Assembly: GCA_003058525.1 (NCBI GenBank)
Contig: QBVD01000053.1
Span: forward strand, 1-64,000
DNA length: 64,000 nucleotides
Source of the DNA: a gamma proteobacterium symbiont of Ctena orbiculata
Lineage (GTDB): Bacteria > Pseudomonadota > Gammaproteobacteria > Chromatiales > Chromatiaceae
Direction of reading: 5' to 3'
The notes under the pieces were generated by a model. That model saw nothing but the letters and a program-made list of their open reading frames with translations, was not told the origin of the DNA and did not search any database. The position numbers and the translations under genes were made by a program. Below, one piece after another: positions 34,165 through 44,317 of this stretch (position 1 is its first letter; each line of letters begins with the position of its first letter).

Positions 34165-34760
34165 CAGGCTGCTCCTCCATCGGCACCGATCAGAATTCTT
34201 GAATCAGAGAGATACTGATAGGGGGGGATTTCTAAGTTCTTTGGTGCAGGAACGCCAGCATATACCCGGCCGGCCAGGTCGAATTTTGAACCGTGGCAGG
34301 GGCAGAAGAAACCGCCTTTCCATTCAGGACCCAGGTCTTCCGGGGCAATTTCCGGTCGGTAGGTGGGCGAGCAACCCAGATGGGTGCAGATACCGACGGC
34401 TACCAGATATTCGCCTTTGATGGCGCGTTCGGGATTTTTACAGTAATCCGGTTGTTGCCCGGTATCATCCGAAGCGGGATCTTCCAGAATGCTATCCAAT
34501 CCGCTGAGATCCTGCAGATTCTGCTCGGTACGGCGTACGATCCATACCGGCTTACCCCGCCATTTGACACGCATCAGCTGTCCAGGCTCGAGCTTGCCGA
34601 TATCCGCCTCCACAGGTGCGCCAGCCGCTTTGGCTTTTTCACTGGGGGCCCAGGCCGCCAGGAATGGATAGATCACAAAACCGGTGCCAACTGCCCCAAC
34701 CGCACTGGTCGCTAGCGTTAGGGTACGCCGCTTTTTCAAATCAACGCCATCTGCGCTCAT
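34164..34760 (-). CDS. petA: Rieske iron-sulfur subunit of the bc1 complex
   Basis: The 198-residue subunit has a twin-arginine-like N-terminus (KKRRTLTLATS) with one transmembrane helix. The soluble 2Fe-2S domain has the ligand motifs CTHLGCSP and CPCHGSKFD. I start it at ATG 34760, which has GGAG eight bases upstream; an in-frame TTG at 34787 lacks support. It is the first gene of petABC. The 168 bases upstream contain the probable promoter, but I could not define boxes firmly. Confidence 0.96.
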   Translation of the reverse strand: MSADGVDLKKRRTLTLATSAVGAVGTGFVIYPFLAAWAPSEKAKAAGAPVEADIGKLEPGQLMRVKWRGKPVWIVRRTEQNLQDLSGLDSILEDPASDDTGQQPDYCKNPERAIKGEYLVAVGICTHLGCSPTYRPEIAPEDLGPEWKGGFFCPCHGSKFDLAGRVYAGVPAPKNLEIPPYQYLSDSRILIGADGGAA

Positions 34761-34955
34761 AGATAGACTCCACAGATACTGAATCAAGCCGGATCAGGGC
34801 CAAAACGGTCCATCACAGCCCTTATTCAGGACATTAGAATATAGTTAATAAACCATAAAAATTAGCCGAACATTTTCCATTATGCTGCTTTGCAGGTCAA
34901 GGTGGATTAATCTTATCGGCCAAGTGATTAAGTGAATGTTACTTGTGAGTTAAGA

Positions 34956-35705
34956 TCAAACTGGATTTTCTACGTCTACAAACCGGTATTCAAGGGAAAA
35001 CCTCTCTGCCAGATGCCTTCCCAGGGCTTGTACGCCATATCGCTCGGTGGCATGGTGTCCGGCTGCATAGTAGTGAATACCCAACTCTCTGGCGAGATGG
35101 ACGGTTTGTTCCGAGATCTCCCCGGAAATATAGGCATCCAGCCCTTGCTCAGCGGCCTGTTCGATAGATCCCTGTGCAGCGCCGGTGCACCAGCCGATAC
35201 GTGAAAGAGGTTTATCATCGGGCGCTATATGTGTCGGTATTCTATCGAGACGATCACCGATGCGAAGTGCAAGGGCTTTTGCCGAAACAGGATCCGAGAA
35301 TGTGGTGTGCCAAATCAGGGAACCATCCGAGAGTGGTTCCGCGGGGATCAGGCCCAGTCTCTCACCCAACTGTCTGTTATTGCCATATTCGGCATGGGCA
35401 TCCAAAGGCAGGTGATAGGCCAGCAGCGCGGTCCGCTGTCTGAACAGGGCGCCCACCCGCTTGGCTTTCAAACCACGCAACGGCAATCCCTCCCCCCGCC
35501 AGAAATAACCATGATGCACCAACAGGGCATCCGCCTCCCAATCCTCAGCCGCTTCGATCAGTGCCTGACAGGCGGTGACCCCCAGCATCAGTTTTTCCAC
35601 CTGTTGCCCAGCCTCTACCTGCAGACCGTTGGGACAGTAGTCATTAAATTCATCCACCTTCAACAGTTCATTACAGTAGGATTCGAGCGACAGAAGATCA
35701 ATCAT
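34956..35705 (-). CDS. Nif3-like dinuclear metal-centre protein (YbgI family)
   Basis: The 249-residue protein has the metal-binding motifs of the NIF3 family: NDYCPNGLQVEAG, LLVHHGYFWRGE, YHLPLDAHAEYGNN, and near the C-terminus AAGHHATERYGVQALG. These proteins form hexameric rings with a two-metal site. GTP cyclohydrolase-like and other hydrolase roles have been proposed, but the function is unsettled. It is divergent from the DegS-type protease gene. Confidence 0.93.
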   Translation of the reverse strand: MIDLLSLESYCNELLKVDEFNDYCPNGLQVEAGQQVEKLMLGVTACQALIEAAEDWEADALLVHHGYFWRGEGLPLRGLKAKRVGALFRQRTALLAYHLPLDAHAEYGNNRQLGERLGLIPAEPLSDGSLIWHTTFSDPVSAKALALRIGDRLDRIPTHIAPDDKPLSRIGWCTGAAQGSIEQAAEQGLDAYISGEISEQTVHLARELGIHYYAAGHHATERYGVQALGRHLAERFSLEYRFVDVENPV

Positions 35706-35896
35706 GGTATGTTTGCCAAAAAACAGATATCGGTTGCAGTAAGCGTCAACATGATCATAACGGGTTCAGCGTTCCAGTGGTATTTCCTGGCAGGATGCGA
35801 CACCCCGGAGATGGAACGCCCATGCCAGGCATTGCAGCACAGGCTGGCCGCTGTCCGCAAACACCATGAAACACCAGACTGATTGACTCGAATTCG

Positions 35897-37054
35897 ATGC
35901 GTATACAAAAACTTCTTTCACTGCTTCTTACCGCCTTGACTGCCGGACTGGCGGGGGCCTTCGTAACCCTCTACCTGCTCCCGGAGCAGGTGGAGAAGAC
36001 GGCTGCGATGAAGCAACCCGAAATATCTGTACCGGCAATTGAAACACCGCAGCAACGCGGCCCCTTTTCTTATGCTGAGGCCGTGACGCGGGCAGCGCCA
36101 TCCGTGGTTAACATCTTCACCGCCAAGATCACCACGGAATCCCAGTCTCTGCGCTTCCGGGACCCATTGCTGCAGCATCTTTTCGGCAATATGCTGCCGG
36201 AAAAGACGCGCCAACGCCTCGATACCAGCCTCGGCTCGGGTGTGATCGTCTCGGAGGATGGTTATTTATTGACCAATCACCATGTCATCGAGGGAGCGGA
36301 TGAGATCAAGGTTGTTCTGGCCAACGGCAAGAGCGTCAGCGTCAGCATCGTCGGCAGTGATGCCGAATCGGATGTGGCTGTATTGAAGATCGATACAGAC
36401 ACCCCGTTACAGGCGATTCAGATCAACCAAACGGGTTCACAACAGGTTGGGGATGTGGTGCTCGCAATCGGAAATCCATTCGGTGTCGGTCAGACTGTCA
36501 CCATGGGTATCATCAGCGCCACCGGCCGCTCCCATCTCGGTATCAATACCTTTGAAAACTTCATCCAGACCGATGCGGCCATCAACCCGGGCAACTCAGG
36601 CGGCGCCCTGGTGAATGCCCGCGGAGAGCTGATCGGCATCAATACCGCGATCTTCTCCAAAACAGGCGGTTCGCACGGCATCGGTTTTGCCATACCCTTC
36701 GATCTCGCCGAAGGCATCATGCAGCAACTGATCACGACTGGTCATGTAGTCAGGGGATGGCTGGGAATACAGGGTCAGGATGTATCGGAAAAACTGGCGG
36801 AGGCATTCAGCCTGCGCAATGCCGAGGGAATACTGGTGACCGGTGTCATGGAAGAAGGCCCGGCAAGTAAAGCGGGATTACGGCCAGGCGATGTCATCAC
36901 CCGCATCAATGAGACCGAGATCGATAATTCTCAACAGCTGGTACAACTCATCGCCAGTCAACCCCCCGGAACGCATCTGACCATCGGAGGCTGGCGTGGA
37001 AACGAGCAAATCGAATTGGAGACCATTTCCGGGGAGCGTCCCAAACACGAATAG
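35897..37054 (+). CDS. DegS/AlgW-type periplasmic serine protease
   Basis: The 385-residue protein has an N-terminal membrane anchor (about 5-28) and a trypsin-like protease domain with triad His129 (TNHHVIEG), Asp159 (SDAESDVAVLK) and Ser234 (NPGNSGGAL). One PDZ domain follows (about 285-375, GWLGIQGQDV, PASKAGLRPGDVI). An anchor plus a single PDZ fits DegS/AlgW, which cleaves the anti-sigma factor RseA in the sigma-E envelope-stress response; DegP and DegQ have two PDZ domains. sigma-E genes are not in the window. Confidence 0.92.
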   Translation: MRIQKLLSLLLTALTAGLAGAFVTLYLLPEQVEKTAAMKQPEISVPAIETPQQRGPFSYAEAVTRAAPSVVNIFTAKITTESQSLRFRDPLLQHLFGNMLPEKTRQRLDTSLGSGVIVSEDGYLLTNHHVIEGADEIKVVLANGKSVSVSIVGSDAESDVAVLKIDTDTPLQAIQINQTGSQQVGDVVLAIGNPFGVGQTVTMGIISATGRSHLGINTFENFIQTDAAINPGNSGGALVNARGELIGINTAIFSKTGGSHGIGFAIPFDLAEGIMQQLITTGHVVRGWLGIQGQDVSEKLAEAFSLRNAEGILVTGVMEEGPASKAGLRPGDVITRINETEIDNSQQLVQLIASQPPGTHLTIGGWRGNEQIELETISGERPKHE

Positions 37055-37130
37055 TGGAGGAAAATTGATATCGCTTCTACCATCGGCGACCTGACCTATA
37101 CTGAAAGCTGTATCAACAGGAGCACACACC

Positions 37131-38204
37131 ATGAAACACGCCGAAGAGATCGAAAGGATCATCGATACCGTCGGCAAGACACTTGACAATAAATTATCGC
37201 CGACTGAAAGAATCCACTTGCACCAGGCCTTGATGAAATCCCTGGACGAAACTCCTGCGGGCGGCAACAGGCCACAATACAAACAGGTTACGATCCTGTT
37301 ATCGGACTTGCGCGGCTTCACCGCCATCGCTGAACGCTATCCACCGGAAACGGTTATCAAAGTCCTGAACCTCTACTTCTCCCGGATGTGCGAAATCATC
37401 TTCAGTTTTGGCGGTAGTATCGATAAATTCATGGGCGATTCAATCATGGCGCTGTTTGGTCTGACCGAGCGCAAAGAGGACGACCTGGAAAGGGCAATCG
37501 CCTGCGCAGTTGAGATGCAACGGGCGATGCTGGAAATCAATTCAGAGAATAACAAGCATGGATATCCAAGACTATTCATGGGTATCGGCATCAATACCGG
37601 CGAGGTGGTAGCCGGACATCTGGGTTCTGAACTCCACCACGAATACACTGTCATCGGAGACGAAGTCAATCTTGCCTCACGCATTGAGGCCTACAGCCTG
37701 CGCGGGCAGATTCTGTTAAGTGAGCGGGTCAGGGAAATGGCCCAGGCGTACATTGAGACATCCCCCCCGAATCATGTGATGGTGAAGGGCAAGCAGGTAC
37801 CGGTTTCACTCTACGAACTACTGTCAACCCACCGGCCCCGCCACATGGAAGTACCCCGGGTAGAGTCGCGCCGCAGTCCACGTATTGAAGTCGATTTTCC
37901 GATTGCATTCCACACCCTGCAAAATAAGGTCGTGTCGGATAAGAGCTACTCCGGCCGTGCCGTCGATCTCAGTTACAATGGCCTGCAGGCCAATCTGCCG
38001 GTTGAGCTCGAGATCCTCTCCGATATCCAGATCACTCTCTATACCTCATTGATGAGTGAACAGAGCAGCCACATCTACGCCAAGATCCTGGACTGTGAAA
38101 AGCACGATGGCAACTGGTTGAGTCGTATGGAATTTACCGGTATTGATGACACAGGCCAGGCCGCGATCAAAAACTACATCGATCAGACCATAGGCAGGCA
38201 TTAA
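37131..38204 (+). CDS. Class III adenylate/guanylate cyclase fused to a PilZ domain
   Basis: The 357-residue protein has a class III cyclase domain (about 48-230) with metal-binding Asp59 (LLSDLRGFTA) and Asp103 (KFMGDSIMALFG), substrate Lys99, and the transition-state Asn and Arg in YTVIGDEVNLASRIE. A C-terminal PilZ domain follows (about 245-350) with the c-di-GMP-binding signatures RRSPRIEVDFP (RxxxR) and DLSYNGLQ (D/N-x-S-x-x-G). All catalytic residues are visible. The fusion suggests cAMP (or cGMP) synthesis controlled by c-di-GMP. It follows the DegS-type gene by 76 bases and may be co-transcribed. Confidence 0.9.
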   Translation: MKHAEEIERIIDTVGKTLDNKLSPTERIHLHQALMKSLDETPAGGNRPQYKQVTILLSDLRGFTAIAERYPPETVIKVLNLYFSRMCEIIFSFGGSIDKFMGDSIMALFGLTERKEDDLERAIACAVEMQRAMLEINSENNKHGYPRLFMGIGINTGEVVAGHLGSELHHEYTVIGDEVNLASRIEAYSLRGQILLSERVREMAQAYIETSPPNHVMVKGKQVPVSLYELLSTHRPRHMEVPRVESRRSPRIEVDFPIAFHTLQNKVVSDKSYSGRAVDLSYNGLQANLPVELEILSDIQITLYTSLMSEQSSHIYAKILDCEKHDGNWLSRMEFTGIDDTGQAAIKNYIDQTIGRH

Positions 38205-38321
38205 ACCCCGGTCGGCAGCTGGCGACATTTCAGTTGCCGGAAGAAGCTTGAATAGTGGTAAAGTCGCGGTTTACTCCAGATTTCGTTATCATTCTTCGTC
38301 TTTTTTCTGTTCTAGGGCTTG

Positions 38322-38345
38322 TTAGGGCCTATTAACACTGAGATC
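38322..38345. repeat. Isolated end of the sspA-sspB type miniature element
   Basis: TTAGGGCCTATTAACACT matches the outer terminal repeat of the element at 31156-31426 (TTAGGGCCTGTTAACACT) with one difference, then diverges. No second end is visible, so this is a relic. It lies in the leader of murA. Confidence 0.6.
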
Positions 38346-38368
38346 CAACAATATCGCTACAGCGGTGA

Positions 38369-39640
<1,272 letters not shown>

Positions 39641-39645
39641 CAACT

Positions 39646-39708
39646 GCCAGCGGTCAGCCGCCAGCTACCAGCCAGACCCCGGTGCCCGGTACACTGCTGG
39701 CCGCTGGC
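39646..39708. repeat. Inverted repeat in the murA-hisG gap
   Basis: GCCAGCGGTCAGC (39646-39658) and GCTGGCCGCTGGC (39696-39708) pair at 12 of 13 positions. GCCAGCTACCAGCCAG between them gives extra pairing options. It is probably a REP-like extragenic palindrome; it could also act as an mRNA-stabilising hairpin. No T tract follows. Confidence 0.6.
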
Positions 39709-39761
39709 CGCCACTTCATATATCCTTCCACCTCCGAAACCGTGCGAAGCGTAACCGAGCC

Positions 39762-40409
39762 ATGAAATTTGACGCACCCATTACCATCGCGCTCTCCAAG
39801 GGGCGCATTTTCAACCAGAGTCTGCCCCTGCTGGCCCATGCCGGTATCGAACCCGCAGATGATCCGGATACCAGTCGCAAGTTGATTCTTGACACCAATC
39901 ATGAGCAGGTGAAACTGGTCATCATCCGGGCAACGGACGTTCCCACCTATGTTGAATATGGCGCCGCTGACCTGGGTATCGCCGGAAAGGACGTGTTACT
40001 GGAGCATGGGGGTGATGGCCTGTATGAGCCACTGGATCTGAAGATCGCACAATGCCGGATGATGACAGCCGGTTACCCCGACAGGAAACAAAACAACGGA
40101 CGGTTGCGGATCGCCACCAAATACGTAAAGAGTGCGCAGCGCTATTTCGCCACCAAAGGGGAACAGGTTGAGATTATCAAGCTCTACGGCTCCATGGAGC
40201 TTGCACCGATCGTCGGCCTGTCCGATCTGATCGTCGATCTGGTGGAGAGCGGCAATACCCTCAAGGCCAACGGACTGGTGCCGCTCGAACATATTGCCGA
40301 CATCAGCTCCAGGCTGGTGGTCAATAAGGCGTCTTGGAAGATGAAACACGGCCTGGTCATGCAACTGATCGATGCCTTTCGGGATGCGGTATCGCAACCT
40401 TCAACCTGA
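39762..40409 (+). CDS. hisG: ATP phosphoribosyltransferase (short form)
   Basis: HisG catalyses the first step of histidine synthesis, joining ATP and PRPP. The 215-residue protein is the short form lacking the C-terminal regulatory ACT-like domain; such enzymes need HisZ, which is not in the window. Motifs seen are [11 protein letters not shown], the [12 protein letters not shown] segment and [16 protein letters not shown]. The ATG at 39762 fits the family start; a longer upstream frame reads through the repeat. Confidence 0.96.
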   Translation: MKFDAPITIALSKGRIFNQSLPLLAHAGIEPADDPDTSRKLILDTNHEQVKLVIIRATDVPTYVEYGAADLGIAGKDVLLEHGGDGLYEPLDLKIAQCRMMTAGYPDRKQNNGRLRIATKYVKSAQRYFATKGEQVEIIKLYGSMELAPIVGLSDLIVDLVESGNTLKANGLVPLEHIADISSRLVVNKASWKMKHGLVMQLIDAFRDAVSQPST

Positions 40410-40428
40410 ATAGTCAGTAGAAGCCATT

Positions 40429-41739
40429 ATGAGCGAAATACGCAAACTATCGACCAGCGACACTGATTTCCGGCAACAACTCGATGCACTGCTTGCCTGG
40501 GAGTCGGTCTCCGACACCGCGGTGAACGACACCGTAAATGAGATCATTCAGGCGATTCGCAGCAAGGGTGACGCTGCCCTGGTGGCGTTCACCAACCGCT
40601 TCGACCGCTGGCAGGCAACACAGCCTGGCGATCTGGAAATTACGTTGGATCGCCTGCAACAGGCCTGGAATACCATACCGGCGGTACAGCGCGAGGCACT
40701 GGAACTCTCCGCCAACCGGGTCCGTGCCTATGCCGAACATCAGATTATGGACTCCTGGTCCTACACTGAACCAGACGGCACCCTGCTGGGTCAGCAGGTA
40801 ACCCCTCTGGATAGAGTGGGCCTGTATGTGCCGGGCGGCAAGGCCGCCTATCCCTCGTCGGTATTGATGAATGCCATCCCCGCCAAGGTCGCCGGTGTGG
40901 CTGAACTGATCATGGTAGTGCCGACCCCCGACGGTGAACTCAATGAGCTGGTGCTGGCAGCTGCCCATGTCTCCGGCGTCGACCGGGTATTCGCCATTGG
41001 CGGCGCACAGGCGGTGGCAGCCCTTGCCTACGGCACCGGGAGCGTCCCACCAGTGGACAAGATCGTCGGCCCGGGAAACATCTATGTCGCCACCGCCAAA
41101 CGGGCGGTGTTCGGACAAGTGGGCATCGATATGGTGGCGGGTCCATCGGAGATCCTGATCATCTGTGACGGCGATACCGATCCGGACTGGATCGCCATGG
41201 ATCTGTTCTCCCAGGCGGAGCATGACGAAGATGCCCAATCGATACTGCTCTCCCCCGATACAGCCTTTCTTCAACAGGTAAGTGACAGCATCGACAAATT
41301 GCTGCCGACCATGGAGCGACAGGAGATTATCGCCACCGCGTTACGAGTCCGCGGAGCGTTGATTCACGTCAAGGATATGGAAGAAGCGGTCGAGGTGGCC
41401 AACCATATCGCACCGGAGCATCTCGAACTATCGGTGGCCGATCCCCAGGCACTGGTTAAACAGATACGCCATGCGGGCGCCGTTTTCATGGGCAGATATA
41501 CCGCAGAGGCGATGGGCGACTACTGCGCAGGCCCTAACCACGTCTTGCCGACCTCGCGCACCGCACGCTTCTCATCCCCCCTGGGGGTGTATGATTTTCA
41601 AAAGCGCTCCAGCTTGATCATGGCATCTGCCGAGGGCGCCGATAATCTGGCCAGGACGTCATCCGTCATGGCCAGGGGTGAAGGGCTCACTGCCCACGCC
41701 CGTTCTGCAGAGTATCGGTTTAAGCAAACGCAGGATTAG
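40429..41739 (+). CDS. hisD: Histidinol dehydrogenase
   Basis: HisD oxidises histidinol to histidine in two NAD-dependent steps. The 436-residue enzyme has typical segments [22 protein letters not shown], the [17 protein letters not shown] loop, [10 protein letters not shown] and the zinc-site region [13 protein letters not shown]. The catalytic His pair lies in HIAPEHLEL. It lies 19 bases downstream of hisG. Confidence 0.97.
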   Translation: MSEIRKLSTSDTDFRQQLDALLAWESVSDTAVNDTVNEIIQAIRSKGDAALVAFTNRFDRWQATQPGDLEITLDRLQQAWNTIPAVQREALELSANRVRAYAEHQIMDSWSYTEPDGTLLGQQVTPLDRVGLYVPGGKAAYPSSVLMNAIPAKVAGVAELIMVVPTPDGELNELVLAAAHVSGVDRVFAIGGAQAVAALAYGTGSVPPVDKIVGPGNIYVATAKRAVFGQVGIDMVAGPSEILIICDGDTDPDWIAMDLFSQAEHDEDAQSILLSPDTAFLQQVSDSIDKLLPTMERQEIIATALRVRGALIHVKDMEEAVEVANHIAPEHLELSVADPQALVKQIRHAGAVFMGRYTAEAMGDYCAGPNHVLPTSRTARFSSPLGVYDFQKRSSLIMASAEGADNLARTSSVMARGEGLTAHARSAEYRFKQTQD

Positions 41740-41823
41740 GCGGGTTCCATATCGCTGCCCACCACTCATATTGATTGGTAGACTGTTTCCGTGAAGGTAT
41801 GAAAAAATCAGGATTTTCTAACG

Positions 41824-42888
41824 ATGAGCCGCTACTGGAGCCCCATTGTCGATCAACTCTCACCCTATGTCCCGGGTGAACAGCCGCGCATCGACAACCT
41901 GATCAAACTCAACACTAACGAAAATCCCTATGGACCGTCACCAAAGGTGATTGAGGCCATCAATAATGTTGTCGGCGATGGGTTGCGACTCTATCCCGAC
42001 CCCAGCTCCACCGGCTTACGGGAAACGGTGGCCGACTACTACGGCCTGACTGCGGAACAGGTCTTTGTAGGTAACGGCTCGGACGAGGTGCTTGCCCATG
42101 CCTTCTTTGCCTTCTTTCAGCAATCCCGGCCGCTGCTGTTTCCCGACATCACCTACAGCTTCTATCCGGTCTATTGCCGATTGTACGGCATCGAGTACCA
42201 GACGATTCCCCTCGATAATGCGTTCAAGCTCGATCTCGAACCCTATATTCAAGCCAACGGCGGCATCGTTTTTCCCAACCCGAATGCGCCCACCGGCTGT
42301 CTGTTGTCACTGCAGCGGATCGAGCGGCTACTCGAACGCAACCGGGATTCCGTGGTGGTGATCGATGAGGCCTATATCGACTTCGGTGGAGAAAGTGCGG
42401 TGGCACTGGTGAACCGTTATCCCAATCTGCTGGTGACACAGACACTCTCCAAATCCCGCGCCCTGGCCGGCCTGCGCATCGGACTGGCAATGGGCAGTTC
42501 AGAATTGATCGAGGCGCTTGTCAGGGTAAAGGACAGTTTCAACTCCTACCCCATCGATCGCGTTGCCGCGGCTGCGGCAACCGCCTCCTTCAACGATGAG
42601 GACTATTTCAGAAAGGTATGCCGCCGGATCATCGAATCCAGAGAACTTCTAAGCAGCAAACTGAGAACCTTGGGATTTCAGTTACTTCCCTCTTCCGCCA
42701 ATTTCGTATTTGTCCATCACCCATTGCGGGATGCGTCGGTGATCGCTGCGAAACTGCGTGAGCAAGGGGTCATCGTCCGTCATTTCCGGCAACCGAGAAT
42801 CGACGGTCATCTGCGCATCACCATCGGAACTCCAACACAGAATCAACAACTGATCGAGGCACTCGAAAGCCTCCGGCTATCGGCCTAA
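41824..42888 (+). CDS. hisC: Histidinol-phosphate aminotransferase
   Basis: HisC is a PLP-dependent class I/II aminotransferase. The 354-residue protein has [13 protein letters not shown] at the N-terminus, [19 protein letters not shown], the [11 protein letters not shown] motif and the PLP Lys in [15 protein letters not shown]. It is 84 bases after hisD and converges on the fructosamine kinase gene with a four-base overlap of coding ends. Confidence 0.95.
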   Translation: MSRYWSPIVDQLSPYVPGEQPRIDNLIKLNTNENPYGPSPKVIEAINNVVGDGLRLYPDPSSTGLRETVADYYGLTAEQVFVGNGSDEVLAHAFFAFFQQSRPLLFPDITYSFYPVYCRLYGIEYQTIPLDNAFKLDLEPYIQANGGIVFPNPNAPTGCLLSLQRIERLLERNRDSVVVIDEAYIDFGGESAVALVNRYPNLLVTQTLSKSRALAGLRIGLAMGSSELIEALVRVKDSFNSYPIDRVAAAAATASFNDEDYFRKVCRRIIESRELLSSKLRTLGFQLLPSSANFVFVHHPLRDASVIAAKLREQGVIVRHFRQPRIDGHLRITIGTPTQNQQLIEALESLRLSA

Positions 42889-43763
42889 ACCTCCGCCAAC
42901 AACCGATCGATCATCGACGATGCCTGCCCCAGATAGCCACTACCGAAAAGGTTGAGGTGGTTCAGAATATGGTAGAGGTTATAGAGGATCTTACGGGTCG
43001 AGTAGCCGGCGGCAAGCGGCCATGCCTCCCGGTAGGCATCATAGAAACGGTTGCCGAAGCCGCCGAAAAGTTCGGTCATGGCCAGATCCGCCTCCCGGTC
43101 TCCATAGTAGACGGCCGGATCGAAGATGACAGGATCGCCCTCCCTTGTGTAGGCCATGTTTCCTCCCCATAGATCCCCATGCAGCAGCGACGGTTGCGGC
43201 TGATGATCGATGAGCACATGGAAGTGGTCCATAAGTCGTTCACCCTTGCGTTGCAGGCTACCACCGTAACCGTTCCTTTCGGCAAGACGCAGCTGAAAGC
43301 CAAGTCGACGGTCGCGCCAAAAGTCGATCCAGTTGTCACAGGTTTGATTCTCTTGCGGTGTCGAACCGATGGTATTATCCCGCAACCAGCCATAGCCGGG
43401 CTGACTGTTGCGATGCATTGCCGCCAGTTGATGCCCCGCCAGATCACTGCCGTTGCGGCCGGCATGCCCCATTTCGATATATTCCATGACCAGATAGGAT
43501 TGTTTATCACTCAAACCAAAACAGAGAGGTTGCGGGACCCTGATCGTATTGGTCTCCGCCATCGATCTCAGTCCATCCGCCTCCGCCTCGAACATATCCA
43601 GCAGGGCTGCACGATTCAGCTTCACGAAATAGGTCCGTTCACCATCCATCAAGCGTACCCCGGTATTGATGCATCCCCCGCCCACATGTCTCGGCTCCAA
43701 CGGATTGAACGGCTTAGCTGTTGTCTGCGCGATATGTTGCGCAATGATTTGCCATTGAGTCAC
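42885..43763 (-). CDS. Fructosamine kinase family protein
   Basis: The 292-residue protein matches the fructosamine/ketosamine-3-kinase family: [13 protein letters not shown] near the N-terminus, FVKLNR, and the catalytic [13 protein letters not shown], with the metal-binding ENRE-like Asp in [17 protein letters not shown]. These kinases phosphorylate sugar-amine adducts on proteins and so repair glycation. I chose GTG at 43763 because GGGGAGGGGG lies just upstream; longer frames lack a signal. Confidence 0.9.
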   Translation of the reverse strand: MTQWQIIAQHIAQTTAKPFNPLEPRHVGGGCINTGVRLMDGERTYFVKLNRAALLDMFEAEADGLRSMAETNTIRVPQPLCFGLSDKQSYLVMEYIEMGHAGRNGSDLAGHQLAAMHRNSQPGYGWLRDNTIGSTPQENQTCDNWIDFWRDRRLGFQLRLAERNGYGGSLQRKGERLMDHFHVLIDHQPQPSLLHGDLWGGNMAYTREGDPVIFDPAVYYGDREADLAMTELFGGFGNRFYDAYREAWPLAAGYSTRKILYNLYHILNHLNLFGSGYLGQASSMIDRLLAEV

Positions 43764-44317
43764 GACAGTGCCCCCTCCCCTCAACTTGTTGTAACAGAGT
43801 ATCAGGGCCAGTTGACATGAATCCAATAGGTCCCAATTCCTCTATTCCGCAACTACCGACAGTGCCACATCCGTCATTCTCTCAGCTCCGCGGAAACAGG
43901 CAAAAAACCAGGTCTTGGCAAGCCCGTTTCAGAATGGAGTTGTTGTATTCATACAACAGCCTCACCCAACATCTCGTGACAGCGGGTTGAGTCTCTGCGT
44001 AAGCGGTTACTGACGCGTAAAGCCTTGTTTATACACACTGCCTCTCGTGTTGCAATACAGCATCAAGTGAAAACGCCTTATTAACAAATTAGAACAATCT
44101 AATTTACTATAAATACTTGTAACGATTGGTATAAATAAAAATGGTGAAAAACTGGTCAAATTAATAGGAATCCAGTTGTAACAAGGCCTTTGGTTGAATA
44201 TTCTGAAATTACACACAAAGTTATCCACAGATGTTGTGGAAAATTATCGCCGCTCCCCGCAACTGCCATTCAGATTAAATCCGACCTCGAATCTGCGCCC
44301 ATGATACAGTCACCGGC
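43764..44317. other. AT-rich intergenic region with DnaA-box-like motifs
   Basis: The 554 bases before priA hold no convincing gene; a 73-codon minus-strand frame at 44007-44228 is AT-rich noise. Four 9-mers match or nearly match the DnaA box TTATNCACA: TTATACACA (44029-44037), TTACACACA (44209-44217), TTATCCACA (44221-44229) and TTTTCCACA on the minus strand (44243-44235). The last two form a hairpin, TCCACA/TGTGGA. An AT-rich stretch (44080-44160) lies between. Confidence 0.5.

Noticed and set aside
44007..44228. 73-codon minus-strand frame before priA
   Set aside because: AT-rich intergenic DNA with no start signal; DnaA-like boxes explain part of the sequence better.
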